From positions 1,679,001 through 1,743,000 of the forward strand of contig NZ_JNIQ01000001.1 in assembly GCF_000702585.1 (NCBI RefSeq): a DNA stretch of 64,000 bases, in the 5' to 3' direction. Below are positions 43,639-52,919 of the stretch, piece after piece. This DNA comes from Exiguobacterium aurantiacum DSM 6208 (GTDB lineage: Bacteria; Bacillota; Bacilli; Exiguobacteriales; Exiguobacteriaceae). Made by a program: the position numbers and the translations under genes. Position 1 is the first letter of the stretch. Every line of letters starts with the position of its first letter. The notes beneath the pieces were generated by a model that saw only the letters and a list, made by a program, of their open reading frames with translations, searched no databases and was not told where the DNA came from.

Positions 43639-44805
43639 GTGAAGAAATTTAAACGTATTTTCCTGGTCGTCATGGATTCGGTCGGGATCGGAGAAGCTCC
43701 AGATGCCGACCAGTTCGGTGATGTCGGTTCGGACACGCTCGGTCATATCGCTCGCGAGCACGGCGGGTTGAAGATGCCGAACATGGGCCGACTTGGCCTC
43801 TCGAACATCAAACCGATCGCCGGCATCGAGCCGTCGAACTCACCGAGCGCCTATGGACGGATGGAAGAAATCTCGGCCGGAAAAGACACGATGACTGGTC
43901 ACTGGGAAATCATGGGCCTTCATATTGACACGCCGTTCCGCGTGTTCGAGGAGTTCCCGGACGATTTGATCGATCGACTCAAAGAGTTCAGCGGACGCGA
44001 CATCATCGGCAACAAGCCGGCCTCAGGGACGGAAATCTTGGATGAGCTCGGCGAAGAGCACGTCAAGACCGGCGCATTGATCGTATACACGTCAGCCGAC
44101 TCGGTGCTTCAAATCGCCGCCCACGAAGAAGTCGTGCCGCTCGACGAGTTGTATCGCATCTGTGAGTACGCCCGTGAAATCACGCGTGAAGACCCTTACA
44201 TGCTCGGTCGGATCATCGCCCGCCCGTTTCTCGGGACGCCTGGCGCTTGGGTTCGGACGTCAAACCGTCACGACTATGCGCTGAAACCGTTCGGCAAGAC
44301 GGTCATGAACACGCTCGAGACGGCCGGTAAAGACGTGATCGCCCTCGGGAAGATCAGCGACATTTATGACGGCGAGGGCGTGACGAAAGCCGTCCGCACG
44401 AAATCGAACATGGACGGGATGGACAAGCTCGTCGCTTCGCTCGATGAAGACTTCGAAGGTCTCTGCTTCTTGAACCTCGTCGATTTCGATGCGCTCTTCG
44501 GTCATCGCCGCGACCCGAAAGGCTATGCGCTCGCACTCGAAGAGTATGATGCACGTTTGCCGGAAGTGTTCGCGAAATTGCGCGAAGATGATTTGCTCAT
44601 CATCACGGCCGATCACGGGAACGACCCGACGGCGCCGGGAACGGACCATACGCGTGAATACGTGCCGCTCATCGTCCACCATCACGGTTCGACAGCGGTC
44701 GACCTCGGCATCCGAGGCACGTTCGCGGATATCGGCGCCACAGTCGCCGACAACTTCGAAGTCGACGCGCCAGCACACGGAAAGAGTTTCTTAAACGAAA
44801 TTTGA
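43639..44805 (+). CDS. deoB: Phosphopentomutase
   Basis: 388 residues. Alkaline-phosphatase superfamily with [14 protein letters not shown] (metal Asp), [12 protein letters not shown] (phosphothreonine region) and [10 protein letters not shown]. It interconverts ribose 1- and 5-phosphate (and deoxy forms), linking nucleoside phosphorolysis to the pentose pathway. GTG start 8 bases after AAAGGAGG. Confidence 0.95.
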   Translation: MKKFKRIFLVVMDSVGIGEAPDADQFGDVGSDTLGHIAREHGGLKMPNMGRLGLSNIKPIAGIEPSNSPSAYGRMEEISAGKDTMTGHWEIMGLHIDTPFRVFEEFPDDLIDRLKEFSGRDIIGNKPASGTEILDELGEEHVKTGALIVYTSADSVLQIAAHEEVVPLDELYRICEYAREITREDPYMLGRIIARPFLGTPGAWVRTSNRHDYALKPFGKTVMNTLETAGKDVIALGKISDIYDGEGVTKAVRTKSNMDGMDKLVASLDEDFEGLCFLNLVDFDALFGHRRDPKGYALALEEYDARLPEVFAKLREDDLLIITADHGNDPTAPGTDHTREYVPLIVHHHGSTAVDLGIRGTFADIGATVADNFEVDAPAHGKSFLNEI

Positions 44806-44818
44806 GGAGGCACTACAC

Positions 44819-45628
44819 ATGGTAAACTGGAACGAAACAAAGGCATTTTTACAGGAACGCATGAACGGAACACCCGAAATCGGACTCATCCTTGGCTCAG
44901 GACTTGGCGTCCTCGCTGACGAGATCGAGAACGCGGTCAAAATCCCATACGAAGACATCCCGCATTTCCCTGTGTCGACGGTCGAAGGCCACGCCGGCCA
45001 ACTCGTCTTCGGTGACCTTGAAGGGAAACGCGTCGTCGCGATGCAAGGCCGTTTCCATTTCTATGAAGGGTATTCGATGGAACAAGTGACGTTCCCGGTC
45101 CGCGTCCTCAAATTGATCGGTGTCGAGACGCTCATCGTCACGAATGCAGCCGGTGCGTGCAATGAATCGTTCAACCCGGGAGACTTGATGATCATCACCG
45201 ACCATATCAACTTCTTCGGGACGAGCCCGCTCATCGGCAAGAACGCGAGCGACTTCGGGACACGCTTCCCGGACATGTCAGAAGCGTACGATAAAGAGCT
45301 CGTCAGGTTGACAGAAGGCGTCGCAGCCAAACTCGGCCTCTCGGTCCAAAAAGGCGTCTACTTCGGGAACACGGGTCCGACTTACGAGACACCGGCCGAA
45401 GTTAAGATGGCCCGTCTGCTTGGCGGTGATGTCGTCGGGATGTCGACAGTGCCAGAAGTCATCGTCGCCCGTCACTCTGACATGCGCGTCCTCGGGATCT
45501 CGTGCGTCTCGAACATGGCGGCCGGCATTTTAGATCAACCGCTCAACCACGAAGAAGTCATCGAGACGACGGAACGTGTCCGTCAAGACTTCTTGTCACT
45601 CGTACGCGGCACGATCCAAAGCATGTGA
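44819..45628 (+). CDS. punA: Purine-nucleoside phosphorylase
   Basis: 269 residues, the trimeric PNP class: LGSGLGVLADEIE, MQGRFHFYEGYS, VTNAAGACNESFNPGDLMIITDHIN and GMSTVPEVIVARH. It phosphorolyses purine nucleosides to base and ribose 1-phosphate, the substrate of DeoB encoded just upstream. GGAGG precedes ATG. Confidence 0.95.
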   Translation: MVNWNETKAFLQERMNGTPEIGLILGSGLGVLADEIENAVKIPYEDIPHFPVSTVEGHAGQLVFGDLEGKRVVAMQGRFHFYEGYSMEQVTFPVRVLKLIGVETLIVTNAAGACNESFNPGDLMIITDHINFFGTSPLIGKNASDFGTRFPDMSEAYDKELVRLTEGVAAKLGLSVQKGVYFGNTGPTYETPAEVKMARLLGGDVVGMSTVPEVIVARHSDMRVLGISCVSNMAAGILDQPLNHEEVIETTERVRQDFLSLVRGTIQSM

Positions 45629-45674
45629 ATGAACATACCGATGTGAAGAAAACATAACTAGGAGGACGAAACTT

Positions 45675-46976
45675 ATGCGTATGGTCGACTTGATTTTAAA
45701 GAAACGTAACGGTGGAGAATTGAACGAGGAAGAGATTCGCTTCGTTGTCGAAGGATTCACGAACGAGACGATCCCGGACTATCAAATGTCGGCGCTCTCG
45801 ATGGCGATTTACTTCAACGGGATGACCGAGAAAGAGACGGCTTCATTGACGATGGAGATGGTCAAGTCAGGAGACGTCATTGACCTCTCGAACATCGAAG
45901 GTAAAAAAGTCGACAAACACTCGACAGGGGGCGTCGGCGACAAGATCAGCTTGATCGTCGCACCGCTCGTTGCTTCGATCGGGATCCCGGTCGCGAAGAT
46001 GAGTGGGCGCGGCCTCGGACATACGGGTGGGACGATCGATAAGCTCGAATCGTTCCCAGGGTTCAACGTCGAGTTGACGGAAGAGCAGTTCACGAAACAA
46101 GTGAACGATATCAAAATGTCGATCATCGGTCAGACCGGCAACTTGACGCCGGCCGACAAGCGGCTCTACGCGCTTCGCGACGTCACGGCGACCGTCGAAT
46201 CGATCCCGCTCATCGCGAGCTCGATCATGTCGAAGAAAATCGCGGCCGGTGCCGACAGCATCGTCCTCGACGTCAAGACGGGTTCAGGAGCGTTCATGAA
46301 ATCGTTCGACGATGCCAAAGCGCTCGCTGAAGAGATGGTTGCCATCGGGAAAAACGTCGGCCGCAAGACGGTCGCTGTCATCACGGACATGGACCAACCG
46401 CTCGGATTCGAAGTCGGAAACGCCAACGAAGTGAAAGAAGCGATCGAAGTGTTGTCTGGGAAAGACGTCGAAGACTTGAAGACGATCGCTTTGACGATCG
46501 CAGGACACATGGCGGTCCTTGGCGGCTTCTACCCGACGTTCGATGAAGCATACGCCGACCTTGATAAGCGCATCGCGGACGGACATGCCCTTGAAGTGTT
46601 CCGTCAGTTCGTCGCGGCACAAGGCGGGGACGCTTCGCTCGTCGACGACGTGACGAAACTCCCGCAAGCGAAATTCGAGACGACGTTCGTCGCGAAGCAA
46701 GCCGGTTATGTCGAATCCATCATCGCGGATGAAGTCGGTGTCGCAGCGATGCTCCTCGGGGCCGGACGGGCGACGAAAGACGATCAAATCGATTTCGCGG
46801 CCGGCATCACGCTCGAGAAAAAAGTCGGCGACAAAGTCGAAGCGGGCGACGTCATCGCCGTCCTTCGCTCGAACATCGAAGATATGTCTTCTGCGCTCGA
46901 ACGGATGGATCACGCGTACACGATCGGAGCGACGAAGCCTGAAGCACGACCGCTCATCCACGCGGTCATTCAGTAA
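45675..46976 (+). CDS. pdp: Pyrimidine-nucleoside phosphorylase
   Basis: 433 residues. Signature KMSGRGLGHTGGTIDKLES, phosphate loop DKHSTGGVGDK and ASSIMSKKIAAG. Cleaves uridine, thymidine and deoxyuridine with phosphate; completes the nucleoside salvage operon with DeoB and PunA. TAGGAGG precedes ATG. Confidence 0.95.
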   Translation: MRMVDLILKKRNGGELNEEEIRFVVEGFTNETIPDYQMSALSMAIYFNGMTEKETASLTMEMVKSGDVIDLSNIEGKKVDKHSTGGVGDKISLIVAPLVASIGIPVAKMSGRGLGHTGGTIDKLESFPGFNVELTEEQFTKQVNDIKMSIIGQTGNLTPADKRLYALRDVTATVESIPLIASSIMSKKIAAGADSIVLDVKTGSGAFMKSFDDAKALAEEMVAIGKNVGRKTVAVITDMDQPLGFEVGNANEVKEAIEVLSGKDVEDLKTIALTIAGHMAVLGGFYPTFDEAYADLDKRIADGHALEVFRQFVAAQGGDASLVDDVTKLPQAKFETTFVAKQAGYVESIIADEVGVAAMLLGAGRATKDDQIDFAAGITLEKKVGDKVEAGDVIAVLRSNIEDMSSALERMDHAYTIGATKPEARPLIHAVIQ

Positions 46977-46982
46977 GTCAGA

Positions 46983-47024
46983 ACGTCTGTTTCCACAAAA
47001 CAGTGGAGACAGACGTGTTTTTTT
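46983..47024 (+). terminator. Terminator of the nucleoside operon
   Basis: ACGTCTGTTTCCAC / GTGGAGACAGACGT stem followed by GTTTTTTT. Confidence 0.88.
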
Positions 47025-47082
47025 GATAGAATGGGCAATGTGAGCAATTAATGACTATATGAATATAAAGGGGTTTTTGTAG

Positions 47083-47523
47083 ATGAAAAAAGGATCGATG
47101 AAACTTGAGAACGGTGAAATGATTGAATTCGATTTGTTTCATGACGCGGCACCAATCACGGTCGACAACTTTGAAGAACTTGCGAACAGCGGCTTCTATA
47201 ACGGCTTGACGTTCCACCGTGTCATCCCGGGCTTCGTGAGCCAAGGCGGATGTCCGGACGGTACGGGTATGGGCGGATCGGGTAAGACGATCCCATGCGA
47301 GACGTCGACTTCGTTCCCATACAAGCACGAGGCAGGATCGCTCTCAATGGCGCACGCCGGCCGCAACACGGGTTCATCACAATTCTTCATCGTTCATGAG
47401 CCACAACCGCACTTAGACGGCGTCCACACAGTATTCGGGAAAGTGACGTCTGGCCTCGAGCACGCGGTCAAACTTCGCCAAGGAACGAAAATGGCCGAAG
47501 TCAAAGTATGGGACGAGAATTGA
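47083..47523 (+). CDS. ppiB: Cyclophilin-type peptidyl-prolyl isomerase
   Basis: 146 residues. Cyclophilin core: [32 protein letters not shown] and [12 protein letters not shown] contain the active-site Arg, Phe, Gln and His. Cytosolic (no signal peptide); assists protein folding. In B. subtilis ppiB precedes the riboflavin operon, which is absent here except for ribT. Confidence 0.94.
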   Translation: MKKGSMKLENGEMIEFDLFHDAAPITVDNFEELANSGFYNGLTFHRVIPGFVSQGGCPDGTGMGGSGKTIPCETSTSFPYKHEAGSLSMAHAGRNTGSSQFFIVHEPQPHLDGVHTVFGKVTSGLEHAVKLRQGTKMAEVKVWDEN

Positions 47524-47612
47524 TTTTAGCCTGACCGTTATGGCACAATGAGCCATGTCTCTCACGTGTTCACTTCGTGAAACTTGAATGACTAAAGGTG
47601 GTGAAACCAGCG

Positions 47613-47969
47613 ATGCTGGTGAAATATAAACAATCGTATGAAAAGACGGCGATGGGGTTACTCGCATTCTCATGTAGCGATAAATCTCCGCTCGCACTGT
47701 TAGAACTCGTTCGGTCTTACGAAGAAGACCCTGCCCGTTTCCTTTACTTGTGGAAAGTCGGGGAAGACTTCGTCGGCATTATCGGAATGGAGCAACAGGA
47801 GACGACGATGCATATTTTGCACATCGCCTTGTCGCCATCGTTCCGCGGCGAGAAGCGTTCGTATGAGCTGCTCGATGAGACCCGGAACCTTCTCCCGCTT
47901 GACTTGACGCTCGTCGGACAAGGCAAGACGGGTGAGTTGCTCGACAAATGGAATCAAGTGGCCATTTAA
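47613..47969 (+). CDS. ribT: RibT-like GNAT family protein (orphan)
   Basis: 118 residues. Acetyltransferase-like: MLVKYKQSYEKTAMGLLAF, FLYLWKVGEDFVGIIGMEQ, and a shortened LHIALSPSFRGE in place of the RGxGxG acetyl-CoA loop. Resembles RibT, the last gene of the B. subtilis rib operon, whose acetylation target is not established. ATG 47613 follows AAAGGTGGTGA at 8 bases. None of ribDEABH is next to it. Confidence 0.82.
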   Translation: MLVKYKQSYEKTAMGLLAFSCSDKSPLALLELVRSYEEDPARFLYLWKVGEDFVGIIGMEQQETTMHILHIALSPSFRGEKRSYELLDETRNLLPLDLTLVGQGKTGELLDKWNQVAI

Positions 47970-47999
47970 AAAAGCTAGGCTCAGCGCCTAGCTTTTTTT
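47968..47999. terminator. Bidirectional terminator between ribT and DUF309 gene
   Basis: AAAAAGCTAGGC / GCCTAGCTTTTTTT with a five-base loop; the right arm encodes the last residues (KKARR) of the convergent gene. Confidence 0.9.
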
Positions 48000-48451
48000 C
48001 GTTGCTCGATGGCGAGCAGCCGTTCATTGACGACCGGGGTACGGTCTCGATAAATGTGTTTGTGGACGAGCTGTTCGAAAGTCAGGTCGGTCGGTCCGAA
48101 CGTCGGTTTCAAACATTCGATGTTCGTACGCGTCGCTTCGTTTAACGGAAGTTCGTTCGGCAACGGCCAGCGTTCCAAATCACGCGCGAACCGTGGCACG
48201 TCGATACCGAGCATCTCCAATTCGTCTGAGGCGAGGGCAAGTTTACGTTTCAAAGCCTCGATGCTTTTCTTCGCCCCGGCCTCGTTGCCGCGTCGGGCGT
48301 GATAGTGGGCGACAGCGTACTGAATGAGTGCGGCGTAACCGATTTGTTTGCGATTCCCGTCCTGCCAAGCTTCCTCGAGTACTTCGTGACATTCAAAATA
48401 ATCGGCATGGCATTCGAACAAGAGCGTATAATGTATAAAAGGGGTAGTCAC
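47981..48451 (-). CDS. DUF309 domain protein (YpuF-like)
   Basis: 156 residues, all helical. DUF309 hallmark YFECHEVLEEAWQDG followed by GYAALIQYAVAHYHARRGNEAGA. Function unknown; conserved next to scpA in Bacillales, in the position of ypuF. GTG start 9 bases after AAAGGAG; an overlapping ATG is immediately followed by a stop and is not used. Confidence 0.87.
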   Translation of the reverse strand: MTTPFIHYTLLFECHADYFECHEVLEEAWQDGNRKQIGYAALIQYAVAHYHARRGNEAGAKKSIEALKRKLALASDELEMLGIDVPRFARDLERWPLPNELPLNEATRTNIECLKPTFGPTDLTFEQLVHKHIYRDRTPVVNERLLAIEQRKKARR

Positions 48452-48532
48452 ATCAAATTTCTCCTTTCATAGTCGCTGTACTACAAAACATGTTATACTA
48501 AAGCGCAAAAATGTAAAATGGCAGGTGTCTCT

Positions 48533-49300
48533 ATGGAAGCGTACAATGTCAAAATCGATACGTTCGAAGGACCACTCGACCTGTTGCTCCACTTGATCGG
48601 AAAGATGGAGCTCGACATCGTCGACATCTCTGTCGCAGAAGTCACGGACCAGTATGTCGCCTTCATCCGCACAATGCAAAAGTTTGAACTCGACGTTGCG
48701 AGTGAGTACTTGGTCATGGCTGCGACGCTACTCCAATTGAAGAGTAAGCAGCTGTTGCCGCCGGTGCCGGTCGAAGAAGACGACATCCCGGATTTTGCCG
48801 AAGAACCGACACGGGAAGGGTTGATTCGTCAACTGATTGAATATAAAGCCTATAAGGAAGCAGTCGTCTTTATGCGTGAACAAGAAGAACAACGGCTCGA
48901 GCTTTACAGCCGTCCAGGCGAAGATTTGACCCGCTACATGGCTGAGCACGTTCAACCGTATGACGGACCGCTCAACTTTTCTGACTTGTTACACGCCTAT
49001 TCGAAGATGGTCGAACGCAAGCGTTGGAAAGAACGCCGGAAGAAGACGATTCAACGGGAGACGCGGACGCTCGAACAACAGATGGCGCGTCTGCACGATC
49101 ACGTCTCATCGGAGCGGAGAACGTCGTTTTTCGCCTTCTTCGAGGAGCGGCCAGACGTCTCTGATCTCGTTGTCACGTTCATGGCGCTCCTTGAACTGAT
49201 CAAACTGCGCGTCGTGACGACGACACAAGTCGACCGCGATATCGAGATCTCATTCGTCGAAACGTCAAAGGAAAGGGATGAGGCCGTTGTTGTCTTATGA
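48533..49300 (+). CDS. scpA: Segregation and condensation protein A
   Basis: 255 residues. Kleisin family: N-terminal [31 protein letters not shown] binds the SMC neck; C-terminal winged helix about 200-250 ([23 protein letters not shown]) binds the SMC head. Part of SMC-ScpAB. ATG 48533 follows AGGTG; an ATG at 48518 lacks a binding site. Overlaps scpB by 23 bases. Confidence 0.94.
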   Translation: MEAYNVKIDTFEGPLDLLLHLIGKMELDIVDISVAEVTDQYVAFIRTMQKFELDVASEYLVMAATLLQLKSKQLLPPVPVEEDDIPDFAEEPTREGLIRQLIEYKAYKEAVVFMREQEEQRLELYSRPGEDLTRYMAEHVQPYDGPLNFSDLLHAYSKMVERKRWKERRKKTIQRETRTLEQQMARLHDHVSSERRTSFFAFFEERPDVSDLVVTFMALLELIKLRVVTTTQVDRDIEISFVETSKERDEAVVVL

Positions 49301-49871
49301 AACGATCATTGAAAGTTTGCTGTTCGTCGTCGGTGACGAAGGCATGGAAGTGCGGGCGCTCGCTGAGACGCTCGACATTTCCGAAGCGGCTGCCCGTGAA
49401 CAGTTGAAGAAGCTCGAGGCCTCGTTCACGAACTCAGGGAGACCGTTCCAGTTGATCGAGTCGGCGGGCGTATATAAGCTCGTGACGATCCCGGACGTCT
49501 CCCCATACATTCAGCGATACGTCGGAACGATGGCTGAACAGGCACTGTCGCGTGCGGCGATGGAGACGCTCGTCATCATCGCCTACAAGCAACCGGTGAC
49601 ACGGGCCGACATCGAAGAAGTACGCGGTGTCAAAGTCGAACGTGTCATTCATACGTTGCTCTCGAAAGGGCTCATCGAGTCGGCCGGACGGGCGAAGACG
49701 CTCGGCCGGGCTAAGCTGTATCGGACGACGGAGCATTTCCTCGACCATTTCGGTTTCAACTCGCTCGATGAATTGCCGCCATTAACATTTGAAGACGAGC
49801 TCTCGGACGAAGGCGATTTGTTCTTCGCAGAGCCGGCACGTCATTCGCAAGAAAGATTGGAGAAGGATTAA
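49278..49871 (+). CDS. scpB: Segregation and condensation protein B
   Basis: 197 residues. Two winged-helix domains: [21 protein letters not shown] and [29 protein letters not shown], followed by an acidic tail. Dimer that binds the ScpA linker in the condensin complex. AAAGGA lies 5 bases before ATG; three bases separate its stop from rluB. Confidence 0.94.
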   Translation: MRPLLSYETIIESLLFVVGDEGMEVRALAETLDISEAAAREQLKKLEASFTNSGRPFQLIESAGVYKLVTIPDVSPYIQRYVGTMAEQALSRAAMETLVIIAYKQPVTRADIEEVRGVKVERVIHTLLSKGLIESAGRAKTLGRAKLYRTTEHFLDHFGFNSLDELPPLTFEDELSDEGDLFFAEPARHSQERLEKD

Positions 49872-49874
49872 TTG

Positions 49875-50633
49875 ATGGAACGTTTACAAAAAGTAATTGC
49901 CCAAGCAGGTGTCGCCTCACGGCGTAAAGCAGAAGAAATGATTCTCGATGGACGGGTCCGTGTCAACGGAAAAGTCGTCCGCGAACTCGGAACGAAAGTC
50001 GGACCGAAGTCAGAAGTCGAAGTGGACGGTGTCAAAATCGAACAAGAAGAGCACGTGTATTACGTGCTGTACAAACCGAGCGGCTACGTCTCGACAGTCG
50101 AGGACGATAAAGGACGCAAAGTCATCACGGACCTCGTACCGCCAGGGGCACGTGTCTTCCCGGTCGGTCGTCTCGATTACAACACGACAGGATTGATCTT
50201 GTTGACGAACGATGGCGAATTCTCGAACTTGATGACGCATCCGAAGTTCAAGATTCCAAAACGTTATGTCGCGAAAGTGAAAAACATCCCGTCATACATC
50301 GCCATCAAAGAGCTGGAATCAGGCGTCGAACTCGATGACGGCTACAAGACGAGCAGTGCGAAAGTGCGTATGAAGTCGGTCGACCATAAGAAGAACACGG
50401 CAATCGTCGAACTCATCATTTCGGAAGGCCATAATCGCCAAGTGCGCCGTATGTTCGAAGCGATCGGATCAGAAGTGATCAAGTTGAAGCGCGAACAGTT
50501 CGGTTTCTTGACGCTCGACGGCTTGACGACGGGCGAATGGCGTGAGTTGTCACGTAAAGAAGTGTCGAAACTTCGCGAGCTCGCTAACCCGACGGTTCCG
50601 CCTGAAACGCGTGGCAAGAAAAAGAGAAAATGA
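49875..50633 (+). CDS. rluB: 23S rRNA pseudouridine synthase RluB family
   Basis: 252 residues. N-terminal S4 RNA-binding domain (LQKVIAQAGVASRRKAEEMI) and RsuA-type catalytic domain with the aspartate in PVGRLDYNTTGLILLTNDG, then EGHNRQVRRM, and a basic C-terminal tail. Converts a uridine near the peptidyl-transferase centre of 23S rRNA. ATG 49875; TTG 49872 directly precedes it. Confidence 0.93.
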   Translation: MERLQKVIAQAGVASRRKAEEMILDGRVRVNGKVVRELGTKVGPKSEVEVDGVKIEQEEHVYYVLYKPSGYVSTVEDDKGRKVITDLVPPGARVFPVGRLDYNTTGLILLTNDGEFSNLMTHPKFKIPKRYVAKVKNIPSYIAIKELESGVELDDGYKTSSAKVRMKSVDHKKNTAIVELIISEGHNRQVRRMFEAIGSEVIKLKREQFGFLTLDGLTTGEWRELSRKEVSKLRELANPTVPPETRGKKKRK

Positions 50634-50674
50634 CAATCAAAAAATCGTCCTGAAAGGGATGATTTTTTTGATTG
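50634..50674 (+). terminator. Terminator after rluB
   Basis: CAATCAAAAAATCGTCC / GGGATGATTTTTTTGATTG long stem with TGAAA loop. Confidence 0.8.
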
Positions 50675-50770
50675 TGGAGATTGTGTGACAAAACAATGAA
50701 AAAAGTCTGTTAATGTGCGTTTTTATTGTTTTTTCAGTACAATAGCAACTGAAGGAAGGTGTGAGCAATC

Positions 50771-51352
50771 ATGACGAAAGAGTCGAAATCGGGTGACCGC
50801 ATGCAACAAGCGATGGCCCACAAGAAAAAACGGTCGTTTTGGCGGTTGATGGTCATGACGATGGTGCTGTTCGCCGGTGCGGTCGTCATCATGCAGTTGA
50901 TCGAGCAGGCCGGGAGTGACGGACGCGTCGCGGCCGGAGACGACGCGCCGAACTTTAAGCTCGTCAGTCTGGACGGTGCGACGATGGTTGAGCGCGAAAC
51001 ATATGAAGGCAAAGGGCTCCTGTTGAACTTCTGGGGCACGTTCTGTGAGCCGTGTAAAAAAGAGATGCCGGTCGTTCAAGCGAACTACGATGCGCTTCAA
51101 GACATGGGCGTCGATTTTTGGGCCGTCAACGTCGGTGAGACACCGCTGCGTGTCGACAACTTCGTGAACGACCTCGGCGTCGAACTCGACTATCCGATTT
51201 TGATGGACACACGGAGTGAAGTCGAGAAGGCGTACGGCATCTATAACTTGCCCGTGACGTTCGTCATCGACGAGAACGGTAAAGTGATCGAGAAATACGA
51301 AGGTGAACTCACGAAAGAGAAACTGATGGAGTTGGCCGAGAAGTCATTGTAA
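50771..51352 (+). CDS. resA: Thiol-disulfide oxidoreductase ResA
   Basis: 193 residues. Membrane anchor about 24-44, then an extracytoplasmic thioredoxin domain with the ResA-type CEPC centre (C92, C95) in FWGTFCEPCKKEMP and cis-Pro in LPVTFVID. It reduces the cysteines of apocytochrome c before haem attachment. GGAAGGTG precedes ATG; resB follows 19 bases later. Confidence 0.94.
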   Translation: MTKESKSGDRMQQAMAHKKKRSFWRLMVMTMVLFAGAVVIMQLIEQAGSDGRVAAGDDAPNFKLVSLDGATMVERETYEGKGLLLNFWGTFCEPCKKEMPVVQANYDALQDMGVDFWAVNVGETPLRVDNFVNDLGVELDYPILMDTRSEVEKAYGIYNLPVTFVIDENGKVIEKYEGELTKEKLMELAEKSL

Positions 51353-51371
51353 GGGAACGGGGGGCGCACAT

Positions 51372-52919
51372 ATGCTAGATATGAAATACGACGGCGCCGA
51401 TTTGCGATCGAAGCGACGTCCGAAGTCATGGATTGACCGTGTTTGGAGCTTTTTTGCATCGGTAAAAGTCGGGCTCTGGTTGATCGGGCTCATCATCGTC
51501 GGTTCGGCAGTCGGTACGATCTTCCCTCAGGAGATGTACATTCCACAGCAGTTGCCGGCGAGTCAATACTATACGCAAGAGTATGGGACGGCAGGGACGA
51601 TCTATTACTCGCTCGGTTTCCATAACTTGTATACATCATGGTGGTACATCAGTCTCATCGTCATGTTGACGTTATCGCTCATCGTCGCTTCAATCGATCG
51701 GTTCGTACCGCTCTACAAGGCGCTCAAGTATCAACCGGTCCGTCGCACGGAACGGTTCATGCGCGGACAACGATTGATTGGAGAAGGCGGCGGTACGGAA
51801 GCGCAGATCGATATGATGGAACAGTCGCTTAAAGCGAAACGTTACCGTGTTAAACGAGACGGGGACGCGCTTCTCGCCGAGAAACACCGCTTCGGTCGTT
51901 GGGGTCCTTACGTCAACCACGTTGGTCTTGTCATCTTCTTCATCGGGGCGATGCTTCGCGTCTTCCCAGCGTTCCATACCGATACGCTTGAATGGGTGCG
52001 TGAAGGGGATACGGTCGCGCTAGAAGCGACCGGGGACGAATACTATCTCCGGAACGACCAGTTCATCCTCGAGATGTACGACCCGGAAAACAATGAAGAA
52101 GACGCCAAGTTCGCCGAGGCGATCGAGAAGGTCGGCGCCGTCCCGAAAAACTATGAGACGGAGTTGACGCTGTTTAAGAAAGCCGGGACGAACGAAGACG
52201 GTTCGCCTCGCCTTGAAGAAGTCGAGACAGGCTCGACGAAAGTGAACCATCCGTTCAAGTTCGACAAATACGAAGTGTATCAAGAGCAGTATTCGAGTCG
52301 TCCGGAATTCTTATCGATGTCGTTCAGTGTCGGTGACAAAGAGACGGGCGACATTTACGGACCGTTCACGGTCGACATGAACGACCCGGAGACGACGTAC
52401 GAGCTCGGTGAAGTAGCCGTGTCGCTTCGAGATTTGTATCCTGATTTTGAAATCCGAAACGGTGAGCCGGACACGAAATCGCCGCGGGCGCTCAATCCGG
52501 CCTTCTTCTTCGTGGTCGATACACCGGAAGGGACGACCGAAACGAATTTGATCGGCATCCGCATGAACGTCGCCGATGAAAACAACCGCTACGCCATCCA
52601 GTTCGCGGGGACAGAGTTGGCGAGTACGAGTGGCCTCCGGGTCAAGAGTGACTCGACGTATCCGATTCTCATTGTCGGTGGGACGATTTTCATGATCGGG
52701 ATCGTGATGGGGATGTATTGGCCACACCGTCGTGTATGGATTCGACGTCATGACGACTCGGACGTGCTCGTCGCAGGCTTCACGAACAAAAACCCATCGT
52801 CGCTTCGCCGTGAAGTATCACCGCTTCTTGAGAAGGCGGGACTGCCGATTTGGGAAGACCAGGCGATGTTTGAGAAACAGACAGATGCCAACTCAACAAA
52901 TGAAAGAGGGGAATCTTAA
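51372..52919 (+). CDS. resB: Cytochrome c biogenesis protein ResB
   Basis: 515 residues. Three N-terminal membrane segments (GLWLIGLIIVGSAVGTIFPQ, WYISLIVMLTLSLIVAS, VNHVGLVIFFIGAML), a large outer-face domain, and a final segment (ILIVGGTIFMIGIVMGMYWPHRR). With ResC it forms the system II haem exporter/ligase. The stop shares one base with the resC start. Confidence 0.94.
   Translation: MLDMKYDGADLRSKRRPKSWIDRVWSFFASVKVGLWLIGLIIVGSAVGTIFPQEMYIPQQLPASQYYTQEYGTAGTIYYSLGFHNLYTSWWYISLIVMLTLSLIVASIDRFVPLYKALKYQPVRRTERFMRGQRLIGEGGGTEAQIDMMEQSLKAKRYRVKRDGDALLAEKHRFGRWGPYVNHVGLVIFFIGAMLRVFPAFHTDTLEWVREGDTVALEATGDEYYLRNDQFILEMYDPENNEEDAKFAEAIEKVGAVPKNYETELTLFKKAGTNEDGSPRLEEVETGSTKVNHPFKFDKYEVYQEQYSSRPEFLSMSFSVGDKETGDIYGPFTVDMNDPETTYELGEVAVSLRDLYPDFEIRNGEPDTKSPRALNPAFFFVVDTPEGTTETNLIGIRMNVADENNRYAIQFAGTELASTSGLRVKSDSTYPILIVGGTIFMIGIVMGMYWPHRRVWIRRHDDSDVLVAGFTNKNPSSLRREVSPLLEKAGLPIWEDQAMFEKQTDANSTNERGES

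Noticed and set aside
46284-46961. 225-codon minus-strand open frame opposite pdp
   Set aside because: Arg/Asp-rich shadow of the pyrimidine-nucleoside phosphorylase gene, with no binding site.
48449-48453. ATG start for the DUF309 gene
   Set aside because: That ATG is followed at once by TGA; the overlapping GTG at 48451 gives the proper frame at a good distance from AAAGGAG.
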